From Bacillota bacterium (lineage in GTDB: Bacteria; Bacillota_I; Bacilli_A; Erysipelotrichales; Erysipelotrichaceae): DNA of 64,000 bases. Each line of letters begins with the position of its first letter. Position 1 is the stretch's first letter. The stretch is from assembly GCA_023388995.1 (NCBI GenBank), contig JAEWFD010000012.1, forward strand, positions 1 to 64,000, written 5' to 3'. The position numbers and the translations under genes were made by a program. Shown piece by piece: positions 36,171 through 44,044 of the stretch. The notes below the pieces were generated by a model. The model was not told the origin of the DNA. It made no database searches and worked only from the letters and a program-made list of their open reading frames with translations.

Positions 36171-36969
36171 AGACATTTGTTCCACTGTATATCTCAATCA
36201 TTTCCCGGCGCAAGTTGTTTGTGATTTCCAACCGCTGCTTCGGAGTAAATTCATTGGTATCCTGATTAAACAAATAGTTTTGCAATTCAATTTCTTTAAT
36301 CAGCAGTTTGGTATGAAAGATATTTGATTGATACACATTCACATCTTGTGCATCATATTTTTGCAATGTACGGGAATCAATATATTCCTGAATCGATGTT
36401 ACCTTATGATCCAAAAAGCATTTGCGGCCATCCACTTCTCTGGTAAATCCGCGTACTCGGTAATCAATGGTAATAATGTCGGAATCAAAGCTTCCGATCA
36501 AGTAATCCAAGGCATTGAGCGGTGAAATTCTGCCGCATGTGGATACATCGATGTCAACCCGGAAACTTGAAATAGAGTTGTCCGGATGATATTCAGGATA
36601 CGTATGCACCGTCAAATGGCTTTTGTCCAAATGCCCGCATACGGTCTGCCGCTTTTCTAAAACTTCGGCTCCGCCATTGCAGGATGGATCCAATGTACCT
36701 GGTTCCAGCGGTTCTTCCGAGATCAGAATGGTGACACTGGCTCCTTGCGGATCATAGTCTTGCATGGAGATATTGAGCACATGAGCACCTATCATTTCTG
36801 TCACATCGCACAAGATTTTGGTCAGCCTTTGGGCATTATATTGTTCATCAATATAGGCAACATATTCATTTTGCGCCTTTTTGCTTTTCGCATAGCAGAC
36901 GTCATAAATATTAAAACTCAACGTCTTTGTCAGATTATTAAATCCGTATAATTTAATTTTTTCGTTCAT
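36163..36969 (-). CDS. speD: S-adenosylmethionine decarboxylase proenzyme (E. coli-type, long form)
   Basis: 268 residues, near the ~264 of E. coli SpeD and longer than the ~125-residue Bacillus type. Autocleavage site LDKSHLTVHTYPE, with cleavage expected between Lys116 and Ser117, which yields the pyruvoyl group. A possible catalytic Cys is in DVSTCGR (~147). GGGTGATC sets the start. It is the first gene of the spermidine operon and provides decarboxylated SAM to SpeE. Confidence 0.95.
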   Translation of the reverse strand: MNEKIKLYGFNNLTKTLSFNIYDVCYAKSKKAQNEYVAYIDEQYNAQRLTKILCDVTEMIGAHVLNISMQDYDPQGASVTILISEEPLEPGTLDPSCNGGAEVLEKRQTVCGHLDKSHLTVHTYPEYHPDNSISSFRVDIDVSTCGRISPLNALDYLIGSFDSDIITIDYRVRGFTREVDGRKCFLDHKVTSIQEYIDSRTLQKYDAQDVNVYQSNIFHTKLLIKEIELQNYLFNQDTNEFTPKQRLEITNNLRREMIEIYSGTNVYE

Positions 36970-37101
36970 TCTGATCACCCACTTAGCATACCTGCTTCTC
37001 TTGTGTTCACAGTCGCTGACACACAACCTTAGTTTGAACAAAAAACACTGTTTCCTGCAAACTTCTTTTTGTGTTGGCGCAACACTGCCGCAACGGAAGT
37101 A

Positions 37102-37130
37102 AGTGTATAGAATTCGCAATCTGTTGTCAA
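37102..37130 (-). promoter_or_regulatory. promoter of the spermidine operon
   Basis: Minus strand TTGACA (37125-37130), 17-base spacer, TACACT (37102-37107). The ~125-base leader holds hairpins GTGTTG/CAACAC (37071-37085) and TTGTGT/ACACAA (37001-37026), which could be regulatory; no known riboswitch recognised. Confidence 0.7.
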
Positions 37131-37234
37131 TCATTTTACGTTAAATTTTATAACTTTTTAGTTTAGTATTTGTAAACAGTATATTTTTGTTTTATATAAC
37201 TAAACTTTTGGTTAAATATTAAATCCATTTTCAT

Positions 37235-37262
37235 AAAAAAAATCATCAGCCTGTTTGATGAT
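37235..37262 (-). terminator. terminator of the HD-domain gene
   Basis: ATCATCA/TGATGAT arms (37242-37262), loop of 7, followed on the minus strand by seven T, just after the stop at 37268. Confidence 0.9.
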
Positions 37263-37267
37263 CTTTG

Positions 37268-37693
37268 CTATCCAAATAAAATTCTGTTCTTTGCTTGCTC
37301 ATATTTTTGCCTGCGCAACTTGCTGCTTTCATCATCAAAATGATTGCGGTTAATATTATCATCCAAATCCACCAGCTTGATTACACTTGCCAGTGAATTG
37401 GTCAGTATTCGTTCAATATATGCCTCATAGTCTTCTTCATCCTGTCTGGTCAGACAATCGACAGCATCCAGCACCCGCTTGGAAAAACCATATTCTGCCA
37501 ATTCAGCCACGGTCACCGCACTATCTTCTACCACATCATGCAAGATCGCAACAATCCGCTCTTCTTCTTCCGTTACTTTGCTCATCATCCGCAAAGGATG
37601 TAAAATATAAGGCTGATTTGCTTTATCTACTTGTCCAGCATGCGCATCCAATGCAATCTGGATGGCAATTTCAATCATGGATCTTTGTTCCAT
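37268..37693 (-). CDS. HD-domain phosphohydrolase (RelA/SpoT hydrolase-like, small)
   Basis: 141 residues from ATG after AAAGGAGG. His in AHAGQVDKANQPYILHPL, then the HD pair AILHDVVEDS and the last Asp in LVDLDDNIN, the pattern of the ppGpp-hydrolase (Mesh1/SpoT HD) domain. It lacks synthetase and TGS domains, so it resembles a small alarmone hydrolase; the real substrate could be another nucleotide. Single gene with its own terminator. Confidence 0.82.
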   Translation of the reverse strand: MEQRSMIEIAIQIALDAHAGQVDKANQPYILHPLRMMSKVTEEEERIVAILHDVVEDSAVTVAELAEYGFSKRVLDAVDCLTRQDEEDYEAYIERILTNSLASVIKLVDLDDNINRNHFDDESSKLRRQKYEQAKNRILFG

Positions 37694-37913
37694 CGGTATT
37701 CCTCCTTTCACAAAACGAACTCTTATTCTAGCATTAGTATAAGAAAATTCCACTTCTTTGCCTAGAGTAAACATTTATTTTTTTTAGTTTTATGCACCAT
37801 TTGATGATTGCTAGCAAAGTAATGATTGTGCTGCTTATTTCAAAAAACAGGCAATCTGCAGATGATTGAACCAAGTATGGATAGAATCTGTTATAATATT
37901 GCATGGTGATACT

Positions 37914-38858
37914 ATGAAGCAACTCAATCCCTTTTTATATAGCGATGACAACAAGCGATATCTCACATGGAATTATTACTTGAAGCATCGTTATCAGCAA
38001 AAAGTATATAAAGTACCGCTGAATGCCGGATTCACTTGCCCCAATCGCGATGGCAGCGCCGGATACGGCGGATGTACCTTCTGCAGTTCTTCAGGCAGCG
38101 GCGATTATGCCGGCAATGTGCAGGATGATTTGCTGATCCAGTTTGAACAGGGCAAGCAGATGATGGAACGCAAATGGCCGGGCGGTCTGGCAATTGCCTA
38201 TTTCCAGGCATTCACCAATACCTATGCCCCGCTTGCGGTATTAAAGCAGTTGTATGAGCCGTTTCGCTATCGGAATGACATTGTGGCAATTGCGATTGCG
38301 ACCCGCAGTGATTGCCTTAGCGAAGAGATCATCAACTATTTGGCAAGCTACCATCAGGACAAGGAAGTTTGGATTGAACTCGGGCTGCAAAGCATGCACG
38401 ATGAAACAGCGATGCTGATCAATCGCGGTCATTCCTTTGCGAACTTTCAGTTTGCTGTGAAACGTCTGAGAGATCACGGACTGCCGGTTGTCACCCACTT
38501 GATGAATTCTTTGCCCGGTGAAACACCGGATATGATGGTGGAATCCGCGAAAGCTGTTGCGGCACTGGATATTCAGGCTGTCAAAATCCATATGCTGCAT
38601 GTAATGAAGCAAACAGCAATGGGCAAAACCTTTGAGCGCAAGCCGTTTCCGCTGATGAGCAAAGAGGCATATATTGAAACGGTCGTATCCCAGTTGGAGG
38701 TGCTGCCGCCTGCCATGATTATCCAGCGTTTAACGGGTGATGCCCCGGCAGATCTGCTGCTGGCGCCTGAATGGACTCGTAACAAGACCATTGTGCTCAA
38801 TGACATCGACAAAGAAATGGTGAGACGCAATACCTGGCAAGGACGGTTATGGCAATGA
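37914..38858 (+). CDS. mnmL: radical SAM protein, TIGR01212/YtqA family (probable MnmL)
   Basis: 314 residues from ATG after GGTGAT. Atypical radical SAM cluster with Cys42, Cys54 and Cys57 (CPNRDGSAGYGGCTFC). YtqA has been linked to tRNA wobble mnm5U34 synthesis in Bacillus together with YtqB, which here is the next gene (4-base overlap, ATGA). A TATAAT lies at 37892-37897, leaving a very short leader. I rely on recalled literature for the role; the family is clear from the sequence. Confidence 0.82.
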   Translation: MKQLNPFLYSDDNKRYLTWNYYLKHRYQQKVYKVPLNAGFTCPNRDGSAGYGGCTFCSSSGSGDYAGNVQDDLLIQFEQGKQMMERKWPGGLAIAYFQAFTNTYAPLAVLKQLYEPFRYRNDIVAIAIATRSDCLSEEIINYLASYHQDKEVWIELGLQSMHDETAMLINRGHSFANFQFAVKRLRDHGLPVVTHLMNSLPGETPDMMVESAKAVAALDIQAVKIHMLHVMKQTAMGKTFERKPFPLMSKEAYIETVVSQLEVLPPAMIIQRLTGDAPADLLLAPEWTRNKTIVLNDIDKEMVRRNTWQGRLWQ

Positions 38859-39406
38859 AACAGTACCGTTTACCCAGCATCCTGGAGATGGCCCATCATT
38901 TGATGCAACACGTGATTCAGCCATCCAGCATTGTCGTTGACATGACGGTTGGCAACGGACATGATACCCTGTACTTGGCACCGCTTGTCAAACATGTGTA
39001 TGCCTTTGATCTTCATCCCGCTGCGATTGCAGCTTCTAAAGAAGCATTGAAGGACTATCCAAATGTAACCATCATTCAAGACTCTCATGAAAACTTTGCC
39101 CAGCATATCCACGAACAAGTATCCTTATTTATCTTCAATTTAGGATACTTGCCAGCTTCCGACAAAGCACTTACTACCACTGCGGCTACCACAATTCCAG
39201 CATTGGAACGCGCGTTTGCCCATCTCGCAGTTGATGGCTGCATTCAGCTGGCTTGCTATGTCGGACATCCGAACGGAAAAGAAGAATATGATGCCGTTCT
39301 TGCCTTTTGTGATACAATCAAAAAGCAATCCGAAATCATTCAATACGAATTCATAAATGCACCATTGAGTGCGAAACTAATTATGATCAGCAGGAGGAAA
39401 TTATGA
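38855..39406 (+). CDS. mnmM: class-I SAM methyltransferase, YtqB family (probable MnmM)
   Basis: 183 residues. Motif I VVDMTVGNGHDTLYLA, then YAFDLHPAAI, and NLGYLPASDK in place of NPPY. The family methylates nm5U34 of tRNA to mnm5U34 in Gram-positives. The start at 38855 gives the ATGA overlap with the radical SAM gene and 8-base spacing from AAGGACGG; an ATG two codons upstream is less well spaced. Overlaps the next gene by 4 bases. Confidence 0.85.
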   Translation: MKQYRLPSILEMAHHLMQHVIQPSSIVVDMTVGNGHDTLYLAPLVKHVYAFDLHPAAIAASKEALKDYPNVTIIQDSHENFAQHIHEQVSLFIFNLGYLPASDKALTTTAATTIPALERAFAHLAVDGCIQLACYVGHPNGKEEYDAVLAFCDTIKKQSEIIQYEFINAPLSAKLIMISRRKL

Positions 39407-40206
39407 AACGTTTTTTATGCATTTGTTTCGTCATGACTGGCCTTATCGGCTGTGCCGCCAAACAACCGCAGCAGCCGCCGCTTACCACTACAACGGCGGT
39501 AACGACAACCACAGCACCGAAAGATCCGTATGAAGAAAATAAGCTTCCCAAAGCCAAGGAAGCATTCTTTGAAGGTACGTTTCTTTCATACGATGGCTTT
39601 TTGGATCCCAAAACCGTCAAGCCGGTGGTCGTGACAGATCCGGAAAAATTAATGGATGTCACGGTGTTAATCAATAAGTACTATGCCATTGAAGAAGGCT
39701 GGATTCCCGAAGATCTGGTGTCTATTGAAACCAACTTCAGCCGTCCGTCAAAATTACGGAAAGAAGCTGCCGAAGCCTGGAAAGAATTGGATGCAGCCGC
39801 AAAAGAAGCAGGTCTTACCTTTTATGCAAGAGACGGCTGGCGCAGCTCCGATCTGCAAAATACGTATTTCTCCCAGGCATATAATAGAAACAAGGGCAGT
39901 GCTGCCCGCTTTAATGCATTGCCTTGGCGCAGCGAGCACCAATTAGGCTTGGCAATGGATGTGACCGATGTAACGACAACAGACAACAGTCTGCGGCAGG
40001 ACTTCATAGACACGCCGCATGGCATCTTCCTTGTGGAAGAAGGCTGGAAATATGGCTGGATTGTCCGCTATACCAAAGAAAAGGAAATGATTACGCAGTA
40101 TAACGCAGAACCTTGGCATATCCGCTATGTCGGCAAGGAACTTGCGCAGATTCTGGTTGAAAACAACCTGACATTGGAAGAATATTACGGAGAAGTATAT
40201 GAGTAA
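39403..40206 (+). CDS. VanY-like D-Ala-D-Ala carboxypeptidase lipoprotein
   Basis: 267 residues. Lipoprotein signal with lipobox LIGC (Cys17), a Thr/Pro-rich linker (~22-42), a poorly characterised middle part, then the VanY/M15 peptidase domain with SEHQLGLAMDV (His and Asp zinc ligands) and EPWHIRYVG (catalytic Glu, His). It trims peptidoglycan stem peptides outside the cell. Coupled to the tRNA-modification pair by ATGA, an unexplained pairing. Confidence 0.92.
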   Translation: MKRFLCICFVMTGLIGCAAKQPQQPPLTTTTAVTTTTAPKDPYEENKLPKAKEAFFEGTFLSYDGFLDPKTVKPVVVTDPEKLMDVTVLINKYYAIEEGWIPEDLVSIETNFSRPSKLRKEAAEAWKELDAAAKEAGLTFYARDGWRSSDLQNTYFSQAYNRNKGSAARFNALPWRSEHQLGLAMDVTDVTTTDNSLRQDFIDTPHGIFLVEEGWKYGWIVRYTKEKEMITQYNAEPWHIRYVGKELAQILVENNLTLEEYYGEVYE

Positions 40207-40207
40207 G

Positions 40208-40233
40208 AAAAAGTAGACACCCGTCTACTTTTT
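40208..40233. terminator. bidirectional terminator
   Basis: AAAAAGTAGAC (40208-40218), loop ACCC, GTCTACTTTTT (40223-40233). It serves the plus-strand vanY-like gene and overlaps the stop of the convergent Nudix gene. Confidence 0.9.
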
Positions 40234-40740
40234 ATGTTGTTGATAGAATAAAAACGCTTCTAAATCACGGCGGTGAACCAGTTCCCCGATGGTTCCAGTT
40301 TGTTTTATTGGATCTAGGATTGCCGCTACCGCATCATCCGGCACCCAAATCATGTTTTGCACCAGCAGCTGTTCTTCCGGTGTCCGATGGCAAGCACCAT
40401 ACGATTCTTTTTTTACTTGTGCCGCATAAAAATGCGAATGTGTTTCTCTTTGAATCAATCGATATTCATCAATGATATCCCCGATATATTCCATTTGTTC
40501 AACCAAATAACCGCTTTCTTCCATAACTTCCCGGGTGACAGCCTGTTCTTCGGATTCTCCCTGTTCAATGCCGCCTCCGATGGTTTCCAGATGATCCCGT
40601 ACCCCAAATAAGTCTTCCCCGACAATATGAAGAAACAAATACTCATTATATTCATTCTTGATAAAAACACGCACTGTATGACGGATATGGGCGATCACAC
40701 ATGGTGCATACAAATTGTCTTTCATGGCAGCAATTAACAT
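40225..40740 (-). CDS. Nudix hydrolase
   Basis: 171 residues from the ATG after AGGAGG. Nudix box GGGIEQGES...REVMEESG with the full Gx5Ex7REUxEExGU pattern. N-terminal strand region HTVRVFIKNEYNEYLFLH. Hydrolyses a nucleoside-diphosphate derivative; substrate unknown. Transcribed behind the possible C-rich RNA/leader at 40762-40879, so it could be under attenuation. Confidence 0.9.
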   Translation of the reverse strand: MLIAAMKDNLYAPCVIAHIRHTVRVFIKNEYNEYLFLHIVGEDLFGVRDHLETIGGGIEQGESEEQAVTREVMEESGYLVEQMEYIGDIIDEYRLIQRETHSHFYAAQVKKESYGACHRTPEEQLLVQNMIWVPDDAVAAILDPIKQTGTIGELVHRRDLEAFLFYQQHKK

Positions 40741-40761
40741 GGCAGTACCTCCTATTAACAA

Positions 40762-40879
40762 GAAAAGCGACTTACGTCGCTTTGAATTTACCTTCCGATT
40801 TCATATTGGGGGGATCTTATTACACAAATTTGGGGGGAATGTAATAAGTGAAATCGGATTGTGGGGATATTTTCTATCC
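40762..40879 (-). ncRNA. candidate small RNA or leader with three UCCCC motifs
   Basis: Downstream of a minus-strand promoter lie TCCCC (40863-40867) and a long hairpin: outer arms TCCGATTTCA/TGAAATCGGA (40794-40803, 40849-40858), inner arms CTTATTACA/TGTAATAAG (40816-40824, 40840-40848). A TCCCCCC is exposed in the apical loop (40832-40838) and another in a 12-base bulge (40808-40814). A hairpin AAGCGAC/GTCGCTT with TTTT (40762-40782) ends it. The layout resembles C-rich-motif sRNAs that bind Shine-Dalgarno sequences, or a leader of the Nudix gene. Confidence 0.5.
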
Positions 40880-40885
40880 GTTAAT

Positions 40886-40914
40886 ATACTACTAAATTCC
40901 TAACAGAAAGTCAA
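40886..40914 (-). promoter_or_regulatory. promoter of the candidate C-rich RNA / Nudix gene
   Basis: Minus strand TTGACT (40909-40914), 17-base spacer, TAGTAT (40886-40891); predicted start near 40879. Confidence 0.6.
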
Positions 40915-40962
40915 GTAAATTGTTTTATTTTTTTCGCTAAATATCTCGTAAAATCGTTAAAG

Positions 40963-41379
40963 TTACTCATCGCTTACGTTTGCCGTTGCTGCGTGTATTT
41001 GCAGTTCCGGATAGCCGGTTTTTCCATCCATTTCTCTTCTAAATACAAATGAATCCAGTTCTAATATAATAATTTCTGCTGTCGTATTCACAATGCATCC
41101 CGGCTTCAAATGCCCGCCAATTGTACGCAGCGACTGATCAGACAATGCAACATGCAAATGGCATCCATTCACACTGACTGTACCTTGCAAAGAAACAATT
41201 TCATAGTCTTTCTGCTCTTTGTATTCACTGATTCCATCCGCTGTCCGCAGACAAACCTCACTGACGCATCCTGCACAAGACACCAGTGCTCCTGCTTGTA
41301 TCCCATGCTGTTTTACATAAGCTTCAATGCCTAGCTTCAAATCCATGCCTCTGGTTAAGCGCAGCGCATGTTCCTTCAT
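40963..41379 (-). CDS. PPC/DUF296-domain protein
   Basis: 138 residues, a single PPC (plants and prokaryotes conserved) domain: RLTRGMDLKLGIEAYVKQ, ALVSCAGCVSEV, the metal-type His in HLHVALSD, and GGHLKPGCIVNTTAEI. Bacterial members are trimeric and of unknown or DNA-associated function. It is the last gene of a three-gene unit with HD and NTF2-like proteins, each starting 3-4 bases after the previous stop. Confidence 0.88.
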   Translation of the reverse strand: MKEHALRLTRGMDLKLGIEAYVKQHGIQAGALVSCAGCVSEVCLRTADGISEYKEQKDYEIVSLQGTVSVNGCHLHVALSDQSLRTIGGHLKPGCIVNTTAEIIILELDSFVFRREMDGKTGYPELQIHAATANVSDE

Positions 41380-41382
41380 TTG

Positions 41383-41709
41383 CTATCTCCTCTCGCACCA
41401 ATATTCTTCAATCTTGCGGATCTGTTCCTCTTCCGTATTAAAATAACCGATGTAGTCATACTTCACTTCTTTTTGCTTGCTCACTTGCGCCAGCACGATG
41501 ACCATGTCATCAAAATCATCACAGCGCTGGATGTCAAATTGCATCCCTTGCAGCGTAGTTTGTTTCTCATTCCAATAAGATTCATAGCTGGGATACGAAG
41601 ATTGCCTGCTATGATCCAAGATCACGCAAACAGGACTAACCTGCATCCGATTCAAGTCAAATGATTGATGATTCCAATTCTTGAAGTAATTCAACACCAG
41701 ATGTTTCAT
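41383..41709 (-). CDS. small NTF2/SnoaL-like protein
   Basis: 108 residues with the alpha+beta pattern of SnoaL/NTF2-like proteins: N-terminal helix NYFKNWN, strands DDMVIVLAQVS, a C-terminal strand and IRKIEEYWCER helix. No catalytic residues can be named. Encoded between the HD and PPC proteins, with 3-4-base gaps, so co-translated. Confidence 0.6.
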   Translation of the reverse strand: MKHLVLNYFKNWNHQSFDLNRMQVSPVCVILDHSRQSSYPSYESYWNEKQTTLQGMQFDIQRCDDFDDMVIVLAQVSKQKEVKYDYIGYFNTEEEQIRKIEEYWCERR

Positions 41710-41713
41710 ATCA

Positions 41714-42283
41714 TTACATGCGAAGTTCCTGCGCCAGCTGTTCCATGTACATCAGCATAAATTCATGACGCGCAATCGCCAGTACCTTTCCCTTGGAAGT
41801 ATTCATCAAATTCTTCAATTTAAACAATTTATCATGAAAATGTTGCAAGGATGATTCATCGGTTCCATACAATGGTCTTCCTAAATGCCCGCCATAAGCA
41901 AACGTTCGGGCAATCCCAATTGCTCCAAGTGCATCGAGTCGATCAGCATCTTGCACAATCATTCCTTCCATTGTGGTCATCAATACGCCTTTTGTAAAAG
42001 ACATCGTATTGATAATACCTAATACCAACTCCGTTTGTGAAGATGAAAGGCCTACCTCAGATAGAACATGCGCCAGCTTTTCCTGCCGTTCTTTTGTATC
42101 GCCGCCAAATTTATGATCCAGATAGTCATGAACGATGGCTGCTGCTTCCACTACCATCATGTCACATGTCTCATCTTCAGCAATTCGAACCGCATTGCGA
42201 TGGACGCGGACACTATGGTCAAAATCATGTCCGACAAATTGATTCATTTCTTGTTTTACAAATGAAAATAGTGCTTCTTTCAT
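41714..42283 (-). CDS. HD-domain phosphohydrolase (YedJ-like)
   Basis: 189 residues. HD motifs: GHDFDHSVRVHRNA, AAIVHDYLDHK and DADRLDALGAIGIARTFAYGG. The last motif is typical of the YedJ/YpgQ-type metal-dependent nucleotide phosphohydrolases. Start chosen at the ATG 7 bases after AGGGGA. First gene of the unit leading to the PPC protein. Confidence 0.88.
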   Translation of the reverse strand: MKEALFSFVKQEMNQFVGHDFDHSVRVHRNAVRIAEDETCDMMVVEAAAIVHDYLDHKFGGDTKERQEKLAHVLSEVGLSSSQTELVLGIINTMSFTKGVLMTTMEGMIVQDADRLDALGAIGIARTFAYGGHLGRPLYGTDESSLQHFHDKLFKLKNLMNTSKGKVLAIARHEFMLMYMEQLAQELRM

Positions 42284-42393
42284 ACGCAATTCCCCTATCT
42301 TTTTTTCATTATAGCAGAAATTAAGCTAAAAAATAGCAAATTTATTTTTCAAATTTTCCGCAATCCATTTTCGAAAAACAGAGACCAAACAAT

Positions 42394-42427
42394 AAGCAGC
42401 AAATGAATTTGACCTCATTTGCTGCTT
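42394..42427. terminator. inverted repeat, probable terminator
   Basis: AAGCAGCAAATGA/TCATTTGCTGCTT (13 bp), 8-base loop, between the HD gene start and the XRE gene stop. The T-tract on the minus strand is weak (TTATTGTTT). Confidence 0.55.
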
Positions 42428-42459
42428 TCTAGTTTAACGTATACTTGATTTTGTTTCCT

Positions 42460-43356
42460 TTACCGGGAATTATGCCACCCGGTAATTCCGGTGCAAATCA
42501 GTGCCGCAATCGGAAAGACCAGCCAGCCGGGATGCCATGCATTCCAAAGAAACCCAAGCGCCAGATAGCCCATCGCTGTCAATGGCATAACAACACCCCA
42601 AATCCAGCTGCTTTTATTCTCTGCTTCTTGTTCTTTGATGTGTTCTGCATTGTTAGCGATAATCGCTTCTGCACTCATTGCCGACCCTGCACTGATAAAT
42701 AAAAATACGGCAAGTGCCCATAGCGGCGGTAAAAAAGCCATTGACTGCTCCCCAAACGCTCCGCTGATCTCCTCTAACAACAGCATCGCTGCGAAGCTGA
42801 GTATAATAATAAAAATACCAAGTACAACTTGCAAGCCATATCGTTTGCGGCGCCCGACATGTGCATTGCGGAATTCCTTGATAAAAGCAGCATCAAACAG
42901 CAGCGGCTGAGTTTCCAGCTCTTTGTATGACTTAGACCAGAAACCATGTGCAACAAGCATTGACACCCCTACGCTAACACCAAGCAAAAATAAGACAACA
43001 CCTATGTTATCCTCAAACAGGAAAACAAAGACCAATGATACGATGATCAGCGCTACACCAACCCCGATACGGAAAGCCCCTTGGCGTCTTGCAAGCAAGA
43101 ATCCTTCGACCATTTCTCTGCTGGCATAATATCCTGGTTCTTCACTGCCAGCGTCACCTTGCTCCTCTTTCAGCAAATAATCCAAGGACACATGAAACAA
43201 AGTGCTCATTTGCAGCAGCTTGTCCGTTTCCGGAAAGCCCTGACCACTTTCCCACTTACTGACTGCCTGGCGCGATACCCCTAAGTGATCCGCCAAATCC
43301 TCTTGTGACATTCCATTCTCTTTTCGAATACTTCTCAATTTTTGATAAAACTCCAT
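42460..43356 (-). CDS. XRE-family regulator with C-terminal membrane domain
   Basis: 298 residues. HTH_3 domain (4-58: LRSIRKENGMSQEDLADHLGVSRQAVSKWESGQ), linker, then about six hydrophobic helices (first pair ~97-135, then ~175-200, ~215-235, ~255-275 and ~280-295). Membrane-tethered XRE proteins are common in Bacillota and may sense membrane state; target unknown. GAGGTGAT precedes the ATG. Confidence 0.88.
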   Translation of the reverse strand: MEFYQKLRSIRKENGMSQEDLADHLGVSRQAVSKWESGQGFPETDKLLQMSTLFHVSLDYLLKEEQGDAGSEEPGYYASREMVEGFLLARRQGAFRIGVGVALIIVSLVFVFLFEDNIGVVLFLLGVSVGVSMLVAHGFWSKSYKELETQPLLFDAAFIKEFRNAHVGRRKRYGLQVVLGIFIIILSFAAMLLLEEISGAFGEQSMAFLPPLWALAVFLFISAGSAMSAEAIIANNAEHIKEQEAENKSSWIWGVVMPLTAMGYLALGFLWNAWHPGWLVFPIAALICTGITGWHNSR

Positions 43357-43556
43357 TGTTATCACCTCGTATCCATTATAGCAATGCAGCAGCTTTTCAC
43401 TACCAACTTCGCTTTTCCTTTTGTCAACTTCAGGTTGTATTTACGCTACCGCAGCATTTTTTCACTAAACAACCCTGCTTTTCAGCACCTCCACAGACAA
43501 TACGTATAATAAGCTTAATAAAATTCACGTTTATAAAACGATTGCTTGTTTTCGCA

Positions 43557-43925
43557 TTAACTTCCAATTGCTTTCAAAAACCATAGCAGAAGCAGCAGCC
43601 AGATCACCACAATCGGAACTGCATAATACCAGCTTTTCGGTTTTCCGTTCACCCACATACCTTCCGCTTCTTTTCTGAATCGAAGAAACGTTTCCTCGGG
43701 AATGCACTTTGCAGTCAGCATGATAAGCACAGGCAAGATCAAAATATCATCCAAATACCCCACCACCGGAATAAAGTCCGGAATGAGATCAATCGGAGAT
43801 AACGCATAGATGACCGTAATGCCTGCCAATACTTTTGCAATAAGCGGTGTCTGATTGCTTCTTAAACACAAGAAAATGGCAGGTATATCTGTTTTTAGCT
43901 GCTTCGCTTTTTCTTTTATATTCAT
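43557..43925 (-). CDS. YkvA-like DUF1232 membrane protein
   Basis: 122 residues. DUF1232 core YALSPIDLIPDFIPVVGYLDD (split here only by the domain's two hydrophobic segments), and a C-terminal helix (VVIWLLLLLWFL). Function of the family unknown. GAGGTAACT before the ATG. Confidence 0.85.
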   Translation of the reverse strand: MNIKEKAKQLKTDIPAIFLCLRSNQTPLIAKVLAGITVIYALSPIDLIPDFIPVVGYLDDILILPVLIMLTAKCIPEETFLRFRKEAEGMWVNGKPKSWYYAVPIVVIWLLLLLWFLKAIGS

Positions 43926-44009
43926 AGTTACCTCATTAGAAAAATCTCTGCTTCTTCGCATTATGATACAGCAAATGAGACAATATGGAAATGGCCGGCA
44001 GCAATATTA

Positions 44010-44039
44010 TAAAAAAGATCCTGCCTTGCGGGCAAGATC
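44010..44039 (-). terminator. terminator of the ktrBA operon
   Basis: Minus strand GATCTTGCC/GGCAGGATC (9 bp with one G.U), then six T, just after the stop at 44045. Confidence 0.9.
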
Positions 44040-44044
44040 AGCTG

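Noticed and set aside
36970..37101. SAM riboswitch ahead of the speD-metK operon
   Set aside because: The characteristic SAM-I/II/III core sequences are not visible.
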